Positions 44,784 to 53,923 of a DNA stretch of 64,000 nucleotides are shown here, in pieces. The notes beneath the pieces were generated by a model. The model made no database searches. It worked only from the letters and a program-made list of their open reading frames with translations, and was not told where the DNA came from. The position numbers and the translations under genes were made by a program. This DNA comes from Aquibacillus albus (GTDB taxonomy: Bacteria; Bacillota; Bacilli; Bacillales; Amphibacillaceae): the NCBI RefSeq assembly GCF_016908325.1, contig NZ_JAFBDR010000005.1, positions 62,001 to 126,000 of the forward strand, written 5' to 3'. Position 1 is the stretch's first letter. The number at the start of each line of letters is the position of its first letter.

Positions 44784-44953
44784 ATCACTCACTTCTTAAA
44801 CATAGATGTAGAAACCGTAACAAATTAAATGATTCAAATTCTATTTTTCTTTTTTACATCACGTATTTGATTACATGATAAACGATATATACTGAAATGA
44901 ACATAAATGATATGATTAAAACATGTACTATTTTGCTGAAAGAGGTGCAAAAA

Positions 44954-45721
44954 ATGAAGATTGGATTTTGTGGGTATTCTTATCATACACAAGGGTATTC
45001 CTCGTTTACCTCCAGGCTCGATGCATATTTATTCCGCCTTCAAACAGAAGGTGTGTGTGAAGCCGTTGTCAAAGGAAAAAAAATTGTCATTGAAAAGGGG
45101 GATCTTCTGCTTGTGAAGCCTGGAGATCAATATGAATTACTAATCGAAGAGGGGCAAAATAGTGGAGATTATCACTTATTTTGCGAAGGGGATTGGATTG
45201 ATAAATGGTGGGAACGAAACACTAAGCCTACCGTTGCTCGCATCGATCTTGATGAAAAATTATTAGCTCTTTGGCGGCATCTTATTGCCGAAGACCGCCG
45301 TCCACCTTCTGAAAAAAGTGAAGAGCTTTCTCAAAATTTGTTACGTGCACTTTGTTTAACTTTCGAGCAAATGATTAACGAAAAGGCACCATCATTCAGC
45401 CGACCATACGTTGTGACACGAATGATGCGTTACATCGAAGAACATGCAACTGCATCAACCTTTAAAGTTGAGGAAGTTGCACGAGACGCTAAGTTAAGTG
45501 TATCTCGCTCTGTTCATTTGTTTAAAAACCATGTCGGTAAAACCATGCTGGAATATGCACAGGAAATTCGCATGAAAACTGCGATTGACCAGATGAAATA
45601 CACGACAATGACGCTCGATCGAATTGCAGAAAACTGTGGATTCGGCACCTACTCCTATTTCCATAGAGTTTTCAAAAAACAGTATGGTGTCGCACCAGGA
45701 AAATACCGTCGATTAGAATAA
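44954..45721 (+). CDS. AraC-family regulator
   Basis: A 255-residue regulator. The N-terminal half is a cupin-like sensor (KGKKIVIEKGDLLLVKPGDQYELL). The C-terminal 100 residues hold the two helix-turn-helix units (FKVEEVARDAKLSVSRSVHLF and TLDRIAENCGFGTYSYFHRVF) with the signature ending in FKKQYGVAPGKYRR. Divergent from the isomerase-ThuA operon, so a likely activator of it. The ATG at 44954 has AGAGGTG six bases upstream; earlier in-frame ATGs have none. Confidence 0.88.
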   Translation: MKIGFCGYSYHTQGYSSFTSRLDAYLFRLQTEGVCEAVVKGKKIVIEKGDLLLVKPGDQYELLIEEGQNSGDYHLFCEGDWIDKWWERNTKPTVARIDLDEKLLALWRHLIAEDRRPPSEKSEELSQNLLRALCLTFEQMINEKAPSFSRPYVVTRMMRYIEEHATASTFKVEEVARDAKLSVSRSVHLFKNHVGKTMLEYAQEIRMKTAIDQMKYTTMTLDRIAENCGFGTYSYFHRVFKKQYGVAPGKYRRLE

Positions 45722-45786
45722 TGTGTTTATGGGAGACCGTGGTAGGTTTTCCCATCATTCTTAATAGTCATTGTTCAATATTTTCA

Positions 45787-46461
45787 TTAACGATGGGTTA
45801 ACTTTAAAAAGAGTCGATAAAATGCTGAAAAACAAATAAACGCTATTAGTGATCCGCTGAAAAAAGGAATCAAAAACAGAGGTCCATTTACACTGATATA
45901 AAGTATTATACCAGCACTTATTAAAACTGCAAAAAATAAAATCGGACTGCCGATTGTTAACAGAAATGTATTTTTAAAAATTGCACGCAGCTTGATATCA
46001 TAGTGAACAATCACTGAAAAGAAATTAATTGTATAAACGAACAACACAATTCCTAATACGATAAAAGCAAACATTAAAATGACATTTATATCCTTTAGAT
46101 AGTAAAAATCTATTACTAAAATGCTCCAAATCATTGTTAGTAGAAGTCCACCGAGTAAGCTTTTTTTATAGTTTTCCTTATAGTATTTCCAATAAGATTT
46201 AATCAATGAACTAGATTCTTTTTCTAACACCCAATCGCGAACAGATGCAAACATTGCAGCTGTTGCTGGGAAAAATAAAAACGGGGCTAACAGTATAATA
46301 GGGATAGAGAGGATAATCAAATCCTCTAACTGATTTGCAAGTAACATATTAACAATAAAAAATACAATGGGAAGGTTAAAGAAAACCCAACATAAGTTAA
46401 CAACTGTAAACCGCATAATCCATTCACTAATTTTATAAAATCCGCCCATCACACCATTCAT
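45787..46461 (-). CDS. YesL-like (DUF624) membrane protein
   Basis: A 224-residue protein with five or six membrane helices, starting GFYKISEWIMRFTVVNLCWVFFNLP, the hallmark of the YesL/DUF624 family found beside sugar ABC importers and AraC-type regulators in Bacillus. Function unknown. AAAAGGA lies upstream of the ATG. It is separated from the ThuA copy 2 gene by a hairpin. Confidence 0.86.
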   Translation of the reverse strand: MNGVMGGFYKISEWIMRFTVVNLCWVFFNLPIVFFIVNMLLANQLEDLIILSIPIILLAPFLFFPATAAMFASVRDWVLEKESSSLIKSYWKYYKENYKKSLLGGLLLTMIWSILVIDFYYLKDINVILMFAFIVLGIVLFVYTINFFSVIVHYDIKLRAIFKNTFLLTIGSPILFFAVLISAGIILYISVNGPLFLIPFFSGSLIAFICFSAFYRLFLKLTHR

Positions 46462-46534
46462 TTACGTTCATCCTTTTTCCATTGGTGACTTTTTATAATT
46501 CTCTAACATGAAAATAAAACATATCATATGGAAA

Positions 46535-46580
46535 ATCCCCCTTCAAGTATAGACTTAGAATAGGCTACTTAAAGGGGGAA
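46535..46580 (-). terminator. Hairpin after thuA copy 2
   Basis: A long imperfect stem (TTCCCCCTTTAAGTA with TACTTGAAGGGGGA on the minus strand) is followed by a short T run. It lies downstream of the gene ending at 46686. Confidence 0.6.
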
Positions 46581-46685
46581 TCTATCCATTATTTGCAACA
46601 ACGTACACGATAAGGCTTAACGACGATTTTCTTTGATGTAATAGTCTCCATTGCAGACAAGGTGACTTCTAAGCCCACTCAAACA

Positions 46686-47408
46686 TTACTCTTTATCTGA
46701 TATGGTTTCTAAAGGCTTCGCATTACCGTAACGATGCGTAGGAGTGTTTGCGTTATTTACCCACTTCACACCATTTTTAATAACAGTTTGGACTTCTTTG
46801 TTATAGTAAGTAGGGTATGTTTCATGGCCAGGACGAAAATAAAAGATTCTTCCTTTGCCACGTTGAAATGTCGCTCCACTCCGGAAAACTTCTCCACCTT
46901 CAAACCAACTAATAAAAATTAATTGATCTGGTGTTGGAATATCAAAATGCTCTCCATACATTTCTTCCTTTTCTAACTCGATATATTCCCCAAGGCCTTC
47001 CGTAATTGGGTGACTTGGATCAACAACCCACATACGCTCTTTATCATCTGCTTCACGCCATTTCAAATCACAAGTAGTACCCATTAATTTTTTAAATATT
47101 TTAGAAAAATGTCCAGAGTGCAATACTACAAGGCCCATACCTTCTAAAACTCGCTTATGAACCTTTTCTACTACTTCATCTGCAACTTCACCATGAGCCT
47201 TGTGCCCCCACCATACAAGTACGTCTGTTTCGTTCAGGACTTCATCCGTTAAACCATGCTCCGGTTCATCAAGCGTTGCGGTTTTCACATGCAAGTCTTC
47301 TTCGTTTAAAAAATCTTTAATAGCCCCATGGATTCCTTTTGGATAAATATCAGAAACTACCTGATTTGTTTTTTCATGACGGTTTTCATTCCATACCACT
47401 ACGTTCAT
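46686..47408 (-). CDS. ThuA-like protein, copy 2
   Basis: A 240-residue protein with the same blocks as copy 1 ([35 protein letters not shown]) and about 30 scattered substitutions; synonymous sites differ widely, so the duplication is old relative to that of the permeases. AAGGGGGA precedes the ATG. It follows lacI 2 after 77 bases that carry an operator, suggesting its own controlled promoter. Confidence 0.9.
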   Translation of the reverse strand: MNVVVWNENRHEKTNQVVSDIYPKGIHGAIKDFLNEEDLHVKTATLDEPEHGLTDEVLNETDVLVWWGHKAHGEVADEVVEKVHKRVLEGMGLVVLHSGHFSKIFKKLMGTTCDLKWREADDKERMWVVDPSHPITEGLGEYIELEKEEMYGEHFDIPTPDQLIFISWFEGGEVFRSGATFQRGKGRIFYFRPGHETYPTYYNKEVQTVIKNGVKWVNNANTPTHRYGNAKPLETISDKE

Positions 47409-47443
47409 TGTTATGTCCCCCTTAAATTTTTTAAATATAGTAA

Positions 47444-47468
47444 TGCAAACAAAAGGAAATCGTTTGCA
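47444..47468. promoter_or_regulatory. 25-bp composite LacI-type operator
   Basis: TGCAAAC and GTTTGCA half-sites face each other across 11 A/G-rich bases. The inner part reads TGCAAACGATTTCC on the minus strand. A near copy lies at 52085-52109. Confidence 0.65.
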
Positions 47469-47485
47469 CTATCTTGCAAAAAAAT

Positions 47486-48529
47486 TTAGTAATGTTTGTA
47501 CTTCGTTTGATTTACAGGTTTACACGATTCCCGTTCCTCAATAACAGTTGGGATGATCACACTTTTCTTTACTTTAGAAGGCTCTTTTATTTCTTCAATT
47601 AAACACCTAGCTGACTCATAACCTAACTCGTATATTTGAATATCGACAGATGTTAGCGGTGGACTGGCAATTCTCGAAATAACTGAATTGTTAAAGCTTA
47701 TGATACTTATGTCATCTGGTATCCTTAAATCCATATCTCTAATTGCCGATAATACAATTAATGCATCTAAGTCGTCCGTTATAACAATCGCAGTCGGTCG
47801 ATCTTCTAGATTTATAAGTTCCCGAGTAGCTTTTTTTCCATACTCAGGATTGAACCTGAAAAATTTTATATAGCTTTCATGAATAGCTAAACCATTTGAA
47901 ATCATGGCTTGGTTAAAGCCTTCAAATCGAGCTTTTGCAACCTCATACTCTGAATCGTCTCCGATGAAAGCAATTTTTTCGTGCCCTAAATTTATTAAAT
48001 ACTCTGTAGCTTCTCGTGCTGCATGGATATTATCGTTATCGACAAAAGTGATTTTATTAAATCCCGCTACCGGCTTTCCAAGCACCACAAACGGGATTCC
48101 ACTCTCCATTAAATACGGTACAACTTTATCGTCTTCTTTTGAATATAAAATAATCATCCCGTCGACTCTTTTACCTCTTACTTTTTGAACGGCATCCTTA
48201 TATATATCGTCCTCGGAGTCACCAGTAATTAGACTAATGCTATAATCATGTTTTCGACATAAAGCACTAATTCCTTGAACCACTTCAGGTAAAAAAGATG
48301 AATTTAAAGATTCACTTGTAGAATTTTTCATAACAATACCAATTGTTTTCGAAGACTGCTGTACTAATACTCGGGCATTTAAATTAATGTGATAGCCCAT
48401 TTCTTCCATTACTTTTCTAACTTTTCGCTTCGTTTTTTCGCTTATTTTCGGACTATCTGAAATAACTCTAGAAACGGTTGATGGAGCTACATTTGCTTTT
48501 TTTGCTACGTCTTTAATAGTGACTGCCAT
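47486..48529 (-). CDS. LacI-family regulator 2
   Basis: A 347-residue repressor with the N-terminal TIKDVAKKANVAPSTVSRVISD and the hinge MGYHINLNARVLVQQSSKTIG, then the sugar sensor (AREATEYLINLGHEKIAFIGDD). Same subfamily as lacI 3 (56755-57783; both have NVAPSTVSRVIS and PDDISIISFNN/IVSFNN), unlike lacI 1. It follows the importer 2 permeases by about 107 bases on the same strand. GAGGTG lies before the ATG. Confidence 0.9.
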   Translation of the reverse strand: MAVTIKDVAKKANVAPSTVSRVISDSPKISEKTKRKVRKVMEEMGYHINLNARVLVQQSSKTIGIVMKNSTSESLNSSFLPEVVQGISALCRKHDYSISLITGDSEDDIYKDAVQKVRGKRVDGMIILYSKEDDKVVPYLMESGIPFVVLGKPVAGFNKITFVDNDNIHAAREATEYLINLGHEKIAFIGDDSEYEVAKARFEGFNQAMISNGLAIHESYIKFFRFNPEYGKKATRELINLEDRPTAIVITDDLDALIVLSAIRDMDLRIPDDISIISFNNSVISRIASPPLTSVDIQIYELGYESARCLIEEIKEPSKVKKSVIIPTVIEERESCKPVNQTKYKHY

Positions 48530-48635
48530 AATTCACACCTCGAACTCCCTTAACGCAAACGGATTCATATAGTTGCTATTCTAATTGTAACGCATCAGTA
48601 CACATAATTCTAGATAATCCGCTGACTTTCAAAGC

Positions 48636-49454
48636 TTATTTCACAGCACCTTCTGCTACCCCTTCAATAATTTGCTTCTGTGCAAAGAAGTAGCCGATTA
48701 TAACCGGAATAATCGCAATCGTTAATCCTGCCAACGCCAAATGCCATTGCTTCGTATATTGACCAAAGAAGTAGAACATTTTCAATGGAATGGTCGCGTT
48801 CGCTTCCCCTAAAACAAGCGATGGTAATAGGTAGTCGTTCCAAATCCAAATCACGTTCAAAATCGCAACCGTTACCGAGATTGGCTTTAGCAATGGAAAG
48901 ATAATGTACCAGAACGTTTGAAATCGATTGGCACCATCAATAATTGCTGCTTCATCCAAGCTGACAGAGATACCAGTCATTGCACCATGATATAGGAAAA
49001 TCGACAAACTACAGCCAAACCCTAGATACATAAAGATCAATCCCGCGGCATTTAACATGTCCACCTGACCAAATAAAGCAACGAGTGGGATCATGACAGA
49101 TTGAAACGGAATCAGCATGGCCGAAACAAACACCAATAGGATCACGCCACTTAGTTTGCTTTTGTTTCTTGCCAAGACGTAGCCTGCCATCGATGAAAAC
49201 AAAATGATAATGCCTACACTCATGCCAGTGATGATGACGGAATTAAAAAACGATTGGATGAAAGTTAAATCTTCGAATGCTTGGACAAAGTTGTCTGAAG
49301 TTAATGCTTGCGGAAGACCAAGCACCCCTTCAAAAATTTCTCTTTTCGTTTTAAATGCGTTGACAACCATTAAGTAAAACGGTGAAAGCCACAGTAAAGC
49401 GAGTAACACACCTACAATTTCAATGATGATTAAATTTCGTTTCGTTTTTTGCAT
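48636..49454 (-). CDS. Sugar ABC importer permease (MsmG type), copy 2
   Basis: A 272-residue CUT1 permease. It equals the protein at 36610-37428 except for Lys at residue 5. DNA identity starts in the last bases of the gene and continues into the next permease, with only scattered, nearly all silent differences. The start overlaps the stop of the partner gene (TAATG). Confidence 0.93.
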   Translation of the reverse strand: MQKTKRNLIIIEIVGVLLALLWLSPFYLMVVNAFKTKREIFEGVLGLPQALTSDNFVQAFEDLTFIQSFFNSVIITGMSVGIIILFSSMAGYVLARNKSKLSGVILLVFVSAMLIPFQSVMIPLVALFGQVDMLNAAGLIFMYLGFGCSLSIFLYHGAMTGISVSLDEAAIIDGANRFQTFWYIIFPLLKPISVTVAILNVIWIWNDYLLPSLVLGEANATIPLKMFYFFGQYTKQWHLALAGLTIAIIPVIIGYFFAQKQIIEGVAEGAVK

Positions 49455-50314
49455 TACATGTCGACCTCCCGTTTTTTATTGTAATACACTTGCGTAATCG
49501 CTATCACGGCAACAATTAGGAAGAAAATAACCCCTTTGGCCTGGGCAAACGCCATTTGGTTTTCGTTGAACGCTGTCTTTACGATTTCCATGGCAACCAT
49601 TTGGGTCGAGTTATATGGTCCACCATTGGTTAAGGATAAGTTTTGATCATAAATTTTAAACGATGTCGATAACGTTAAAAACATACTAATTGTAAATGCC
49701 GGTGCGACAAGCGGGAACGTAATGTTTCGGAATCGCTGCCAGCTGCTCGCTCCATCGATTTGCGAAGCTTCAATTAATTCGTTCGGGATATTTTGTAAAT
49801 AGGCAATATAAATGATCATGATATAGCCGGCCATTTGCCAACACGTTAAAATAACAAGCCCCCAAAAACCGGTGTTTGTTGTGGATAACCAGCCACTTAA
49901 CGCTTCAATGCCTAGGGCTGTTCCAATATCATCAAACACACTGACAAAAATAAACTGCCAAATGAAACCTAAAATCAATCCACCAATTAAATTTGGCATA
50001 AAGAAAATCGTTCTTAAAAAGTTACTAGACTTCAGTTTTCTCGTTACAAGTAAAGCAAGGATTAAACCTAGAATATTCAACAAAATTACAGATGCAACCG
50101 AGAATTTTATCGTAAACCATAAGGCTGCTCGAAACTCTTCATCTTGAAACAACTTGATATAATTTTCAAAGCCTAAGAAAGTGGTAGCCTTGATTCCATT
50201 CCAATCCGTAAAGGAATAAAACAAACCATAAATAAATGGAATGACGACAACTAAACTTAATCCTAATATAACCGGTGTTAAAAATAGCCAGAATGTAAAA
50301 TCCCGGTTTTTCAT
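49454..50314 (-). CDS. Sugar ABC importer permease (MsmF type), copy 2
   Basis: A 286-residue CUT1 permease, identical in protein sequence to 37428-38288. The DNA match stops about eight bases upstream of the ATG, where the two loci diverge at once. Forms importer 2 with the MsmG-type partner and the binding protein at 50449-51753. Confidence 0.93.
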   Translation of the reverse strand: MKNRDFTFWLFLTPVILGLSLVVVIPFIYGLFYSFTDWNGIKATTFLGFENYIKLFQDEEFRAALWFTIKFSVASVILLNILGLILALLVTRKLKSSNFLRTIFFMPNLIGGLILGFIWQFIFVSVFDDIGTALGIEALSGWLSTTNTGFWGLVILTCWQMAGYIMIIYIAYLQNIPNELIEASQIDGASSWQRFRNITFPLVAPAFTISMFLTLSTSFKIYDQNLSLTNGGPYNSTQMVAMEIVKTAFNENQMAFAQAKGVIFFLIVAVIAITQVYYNKKREVDM

Positions 50315-50396
50315 TTCAATCCCCCCGATGAATTGACCTTAACAACTTTTGTTGAACCCTAATTGTAGTCATCTTTAGTCTTTATTTAAAAGGTAT

Positions 50397-50436
50397 AGCT
50401 AACAAAACAGCGTGTTCACTTGCTGTCTTGTTAGCT
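50397..50436 (-). terminator. Intra-operon hairpin after binding-protein gene 2
   Basis: A 15-base stem with one mismatch (AGCTAACAAGACAGC with GCTGTTTTGTTAGCT on the minus strand) lies at the same place as the hairpin at 38405-38448 in operon 1. Confidence 0.7.
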
Positions 50437-50448
50437 AATTTATTTAAC

Positions 50449-51753
50449 TTATTGTCTTGACTCTTCCCACTTGTTAATAGCATCTTGTTCTAGCTCATCC
50501 CAAGTCATCTCACCGCTAATATACTTCTGCATGTTAATTCCTACTACTTCTTCGTTCCATGCAACTGGAGTACCCATAAACACCCATCCAAGTGTATTTC
50601 CTTCAGATGCATACTCATAAATTTCTTGAGAAATTGGATCAGCGATTTTAGAAGTGTCATAACCTTCATAAGCTGGGATAAATTTAAACTCTTCTAATAC
50701 CATTTGTTTACCAGTTTCAGAAGTGTACATCCAGTCTAAAAAGTCTTTTGAAGCTTCTACTACATCTTCATCACTATTTTTATTAACCATCCAGTTATTT
50801 GGAACACCAACAGGGATTTTTCCTTCAAAGCCTTCTACCGGAATTGGAATAATTCCAACATTATTTTCTGCTAGCTCAGGATCCATTTCATAAACGGTGT
50901 TATATACCCAGTTACCTTGTTGTATCATTGCTACTTTTCCTAAAGAAAATAATTCTTCTACTTGTTGTGAATAATCTAAACTATTTGTCGGTTGTACAGA
51001 ATACTCATTTTGCAAATCAAGGAAACGCTTCATCTCATCGCCTTTTTCAAAAGAAACTGTATCTGAATTGTATGCATTTAGAAGGCTCTGATCGAATTCA
51101 GGTGCCAAAAACGCATTCGATAAGTGATTTCCTAAAACCCATGTTTCTTTTGCTGCTAATGCAAACGGCGCTTCAATTCCTAATTCACCTTTTTTGCTAT
51201 CTAACGTTTCAACAGCACTTTGTAAGTCTTCATACGTTGTAATTTCATCAGCATTTATGCCTGCCTCTTCAAAGATAGCTTTGTTATAAAGCAAACCATA
51301 ACCTTCTTGGTTAAAAGGCAACCCAAGAATTTCATCGCCATCAGTAACTCCAGCTAAAGTACCTTCAAGTGCAGCTTCTGCAGCTTTTGTGTCAGATAAA
51401 TCTGCAAGACTATCCCTATAATCGTCAATCTCTGAAGGACCGCCTATATTAAAAATATCCGGTTCGTCCCCTGAAGAAAATGCAGACTTTAGTGAAGCAG
51501 CATAATCATTTCCGCCTCCAACAGTTTTAACATTAATGTTTACACCCGGGTTTTCTTCCTCATACTTCTCAACAAGACTTTCAAATTGATCTTTAAACTC
51601 CACTTTAAATTGGAAAACATCTACTGTTACTTCGTCTCCTGAACCAGCATTCGTTCCATCATCACCATTATCTGTCGTTGCGCATCCGGCTAATAAAGCA
51701 CCAGAGACCGCCAATGCAGCTGCTGTTTTGGATAAAAATTTAATTCCCTTCAT
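50449..51753 (-). CDS. Sugar-binding lipoprotein of ABC importer, copy 2
   Basis: A 434-residue family 1 solute-binding protein. The lipobox ALLAGC is near residue 23, followed by an acidic/Gly linker. Motifs LGLPFNQEGYGLLYNKAIFEEAG and MIQQGNWVYNTVYEMDP parallel copy 1, but substitutions are spread throughout (roughly two-thirds identity by eye). It heads operon 2 and probably delivers a related sugar to nearly identical permeases. GGGGAGAAG precedes the ATG. Confidence 0.92.
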   Translation of the reverse strand: MKGIKFLSKTAAALAVSGALLAGCATTDNGDDGTNAGSGDEVTVDVFQFKVEFKDQFESLVEKYEEENPGVNINVKTVGGGNDYAASLKSAFSSGDEPDIFNIGGPSEIDDYRDSLADLSDTKAAEAALEGTLAGVTDGDEILGLPFNQEGYGLLYNKAIFEEAGINADEITTYEDLQSAVETLDSKKGELGIEAPFALAAKETWVLGNHLSNAFLAPEFDQSLLNAYNSDTVSFEKGDEMKRFLDLQNEYSVQPTNSLDYSQQVEELFSLGKVAMIQQGNWVYNTVYEMDPELAENNVGIIPIPVEGFEGKIPVGVPNNWMVNKNSDEDVVEASKDFLDWMYTSETGKQMVLEEFKFIPAYEGYDTSKIADPISQEIYEYASEGNTLGWVFMGTPVAWNEEVVGINMQKYISGEMTWDELEQDAINKWEESRQ

Positions 51754-51823
51754 TTAACTTCTCCCCTTACTTCTAAGTTAGAATTTTTGTTTTCGGTGAA
51801 TCCGTTACACTTATAAATCAGTA

Positions 51824-51837
51824 AACAAGCGCTTTCA
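51824..51837. promoter_or_regulatory. cre-like catabolite repression site
   Basis: TGAAAGCGCTTGTT on the minus strand, about 70 bases before the binding-protein 2 gene, matches the CcpA cre pattern with a palindromic AAGCGCTT core. Confidence 0.6.
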
Positions 51838-51897
51838 AATCCACCATTTAAAATGCTTAGAATGACGTAATTCGCCATAAACATTTAAGAAAATCGA

Positions 51898-51911
51898 TGA
51901 AATCGTTTGCA
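51898..51911. promoter_or_regulatory. LacI-type operator upstream of importer operon 2
   Basis: TGCAAACGATTTCA on the minus strand shares its sequence with the sites at 44771 and 47455. The rest of the 478-base gap (51754-52231) is AT-rich with the cre-like site, the composite operator at 52085 and a terminator. Confidence 0.68.
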
Positions 51912-52084
51912 TCAATCAACTGTTTAGAATCGTATCACGAAAAATATGTATAGGCAAGTGGTTTTGGAAATTTTTTTATGATGTATTTAAAAATGAGAAT
52001 TAACCCCCTTTAATTCAATACTTATTAGCAATATTCTCCTTTATAAATTCTCAAAGATTATCATACGCAAGATATAAATAATTA

Positions 52085-52109
52085 TGCAAACAAAGGGAAA
52101 ACGTATGCA
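52085..52109. promoter_or_regulatory. 25-bp composite LacI-type operator
   Basis: TGCAAAC, 11 A/G-rich bases and GTATGCA: a near copy of 47444-47468. It lies about 330 bases upstream of the importer 2 operon. Confidence 0.62.
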
Positions 52110-52181
52110 ACTAATTCTGTGTTATACCGGAATAAGCCTTACTTATACATTCAACCAACTAAACGTATGAATTTTGAAAGT

Positions 52182-52214
52182 AAAAAAAGAGGATTCGCTA
52201 TAGGGAATCCTCTT
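52182..52214 (-). terminator. Terminator of GH13 copy 2
   Basis: The 10-bp stem AAGAGGATTC with GAATCCTCTT is followed by a T run on the minus strand. Confidence 0.9.
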
Positions 52215-52231
52215 AAACTTAAAATTCATAT

Positions 52232-53899
52232 TTATTTCACCTTATATACTCTTGCTTCATAAGGCTGTAATTCTACCTTATCAACCGCTTCATCTGAAGC
52301 TACAGCATAGTTAGCCAAACATAGCTCCGTTGATTTATTTTTTAAACTGGCAGGTAATTTAAAAGTCGCTTTTTCAGGAAACAAATTTACAATAACTACC
52401 ATTTTATCCTCGTCTAATGTTCTTGTATAAGCATAGATTTTATCATGTTTCTCCAAAATGAGATCATAGTTACCATAGACAAGCACTTCTTCTTTTTTTC
52501 TAAGCTCAATCATTTTTTTATAGTAATGATACACCGAATTCGGATTCTGCAATTCCTTTTTGACATTAATTTCTTTATAATTTGGGTTCACTTTTAACCA
52601 AGGCTCTCCAGTCGTAAAGCCCGCTTGCTCCGAGTCGTTCCACTGCATCGGTGTTCTTGAATTGTCACGGCCATTTTTCCAAATAATCTCCATCACTTCA
52701 TCGTGGGTTTTACCTTCTTCTCGTTCATTTTTATATAAATTTTTAATTGCAACATCGTTGTAATCATCAATAGAATCAAAATGAACATTGGTCATCCCAA
52801 TTTCTTGGCCTTGATAAATAAAAGGTGTTCCCTGCATTAAAAAATACATCGTTGCAAGCGATTTTGCCGATTTCTCCCGCAATTCTTCATCGTTGCCCCA
52901 AGTAGAAACAGAACGAGGCTGGTCGTGGTTTTCGAGGAATAAAGCATTCCACCCCATACCATCGAGGCCCTTTTGCCATTTCGTCAATGTTTTCTTTAAG
53001 GAATGTATATCTAATCCACCTGTGACACTTTTCCCCCAAAGACCTAAATGCTCAAATTGAAAAATCATATTAAATTTCCCGTTTTCTTCTCCTACCCATT
53101 CATCTGCTTGCTCAACTTTTACACCATTCGCCTCACCAACAGTCATAATGTCATACTTACTAAACGTTTCTTCCTTTAACTCCTTCAGGAAGGTTTGAAT
53201 GCCTGGACGATTCATATGCCCCTTAAGTGATGGAACATATTTCTTTTTCTTAGGATTCGGTAGATCAGGAAAACCAGGTACCTTTTTTATGTGAGAAATA
53301 GCGTCCACTCGGAACCCATCAATCCCTTTATCCAACCACCAGTTAATCATTTTATATAGATCTTTACGAACATCTGGATTCTCCCAGTTCAAATCAGGCT
53401 GTTTTCTCGAAAACACATGCATATAATATTCTTCCGTTTTTTCATCATATTCCCAAGCAGAACCACCAAAAATTGATTCCCAGTTGTTTGGTTCTTTACC
53501 CTTTTTACCTGGATGCCAAATATAATAGTCTCTGTATGGATTGACCTTTGATGAACGTGATTCAATAAACCAAGGATGTTCATCAGACGTATGATTAATC
53601 ACTAAATCAAGAATTAATTTCATACCGCGACGGTGAACTTCTTCTAATAATTGATCAAAATCCTCCATTGTACCAAATTCATCCATGATATCTTGGTAAT
53701 CACTAATATCATATCCATTATCATCATTTGGCGATTCAAAAATCGGGCAAATCCAAATCACATCAATTCCTAAGTCTTGTAAGTAATCTAACTTAGAGAT
53801 TACACCTTGAATATCACCTATCCCATCGCCATTTGAATCCATAAAGCTGCGTGGATATATTTGATAAGCTACTGCTTCTTTCCACCATATTTTCTTCAT
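52232..53899 (-). CDS. GH13 alpha-glucosidase (oligo-1,6-glucosidase type), copy 2
   Basis: A 555-residue cytoplasmic GH13 enzyme with DLVINHTSDEH, GFRVDAISHIKK (nucleophile), VGEANG (acid/base) and LENHDQPR. Close to 80 percent identical by eye to 34870-36543. The ATG at 53899 (MKKIWWKEA) has AGGGGGA upstream; the longer in-frame start runs into the preceding gene remnant. It lies directly behind a truncated third GH13 gene and is presumably transcribed through it. Confidence 0.9.
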   Translation of the reverse strand: MKKIWWKEAVAYQIYPRSFMDSNGDGIGDIQGVISKLDYLQDLGIDVIWICPIFESPNDDNGYDISDYQDIMDEFGTMEDFDQLLEEVHRRGMKLILDLVINHTSDEHPWFIESRSSKVNPYRDYYIWHPGKKGKEPNNWESIFGGSAWEYDEKTEEYYMHVFSRKQPDLNWENPDVRKDLYKMINWWLDKGIDGFRVDAISHIKKVPGFPDLPNPKKKKYVPSLKGHMNRPGIQTFLKELKEETFSKYDIMTVGEANGVKVEQADEWVGEENGKFNMIFQFEHLGLWGKSVTGGLDIHSLKKTLTKWQKGLDGMGWNALFLENHDQPRSVSTWGNDEELREKSAKSLATMYFLMQGTPFIYQGQEIGMTNVHFDSIDDYNDVAIKNLYKNEREEGKTHDEVMEIIWKNGRDNSRTPMQWNDSEQAGFTTGEPWLKVNPNYKEINVKKELQNPNSVYHYYKKMIELRKKEEVLVYGNYDLILEKHDKIYAYTRTLDEDKMVVIVNLFPEKATFKLPASLKNKSTELCLANYAVASDEAVDKVELQPYEARVYKVK

Positions 53900-53923
53900 G
53901 ATTATCCCCCTAGTAGTTCCCAT

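Noticed and set aside
36610-50314. A composite transposon carrying the duplicated permeases
   Set aside because: No transposase or terminal inverted repeats were seen at either copy; the match ends at gene boundaries, which fits gene conversion better.
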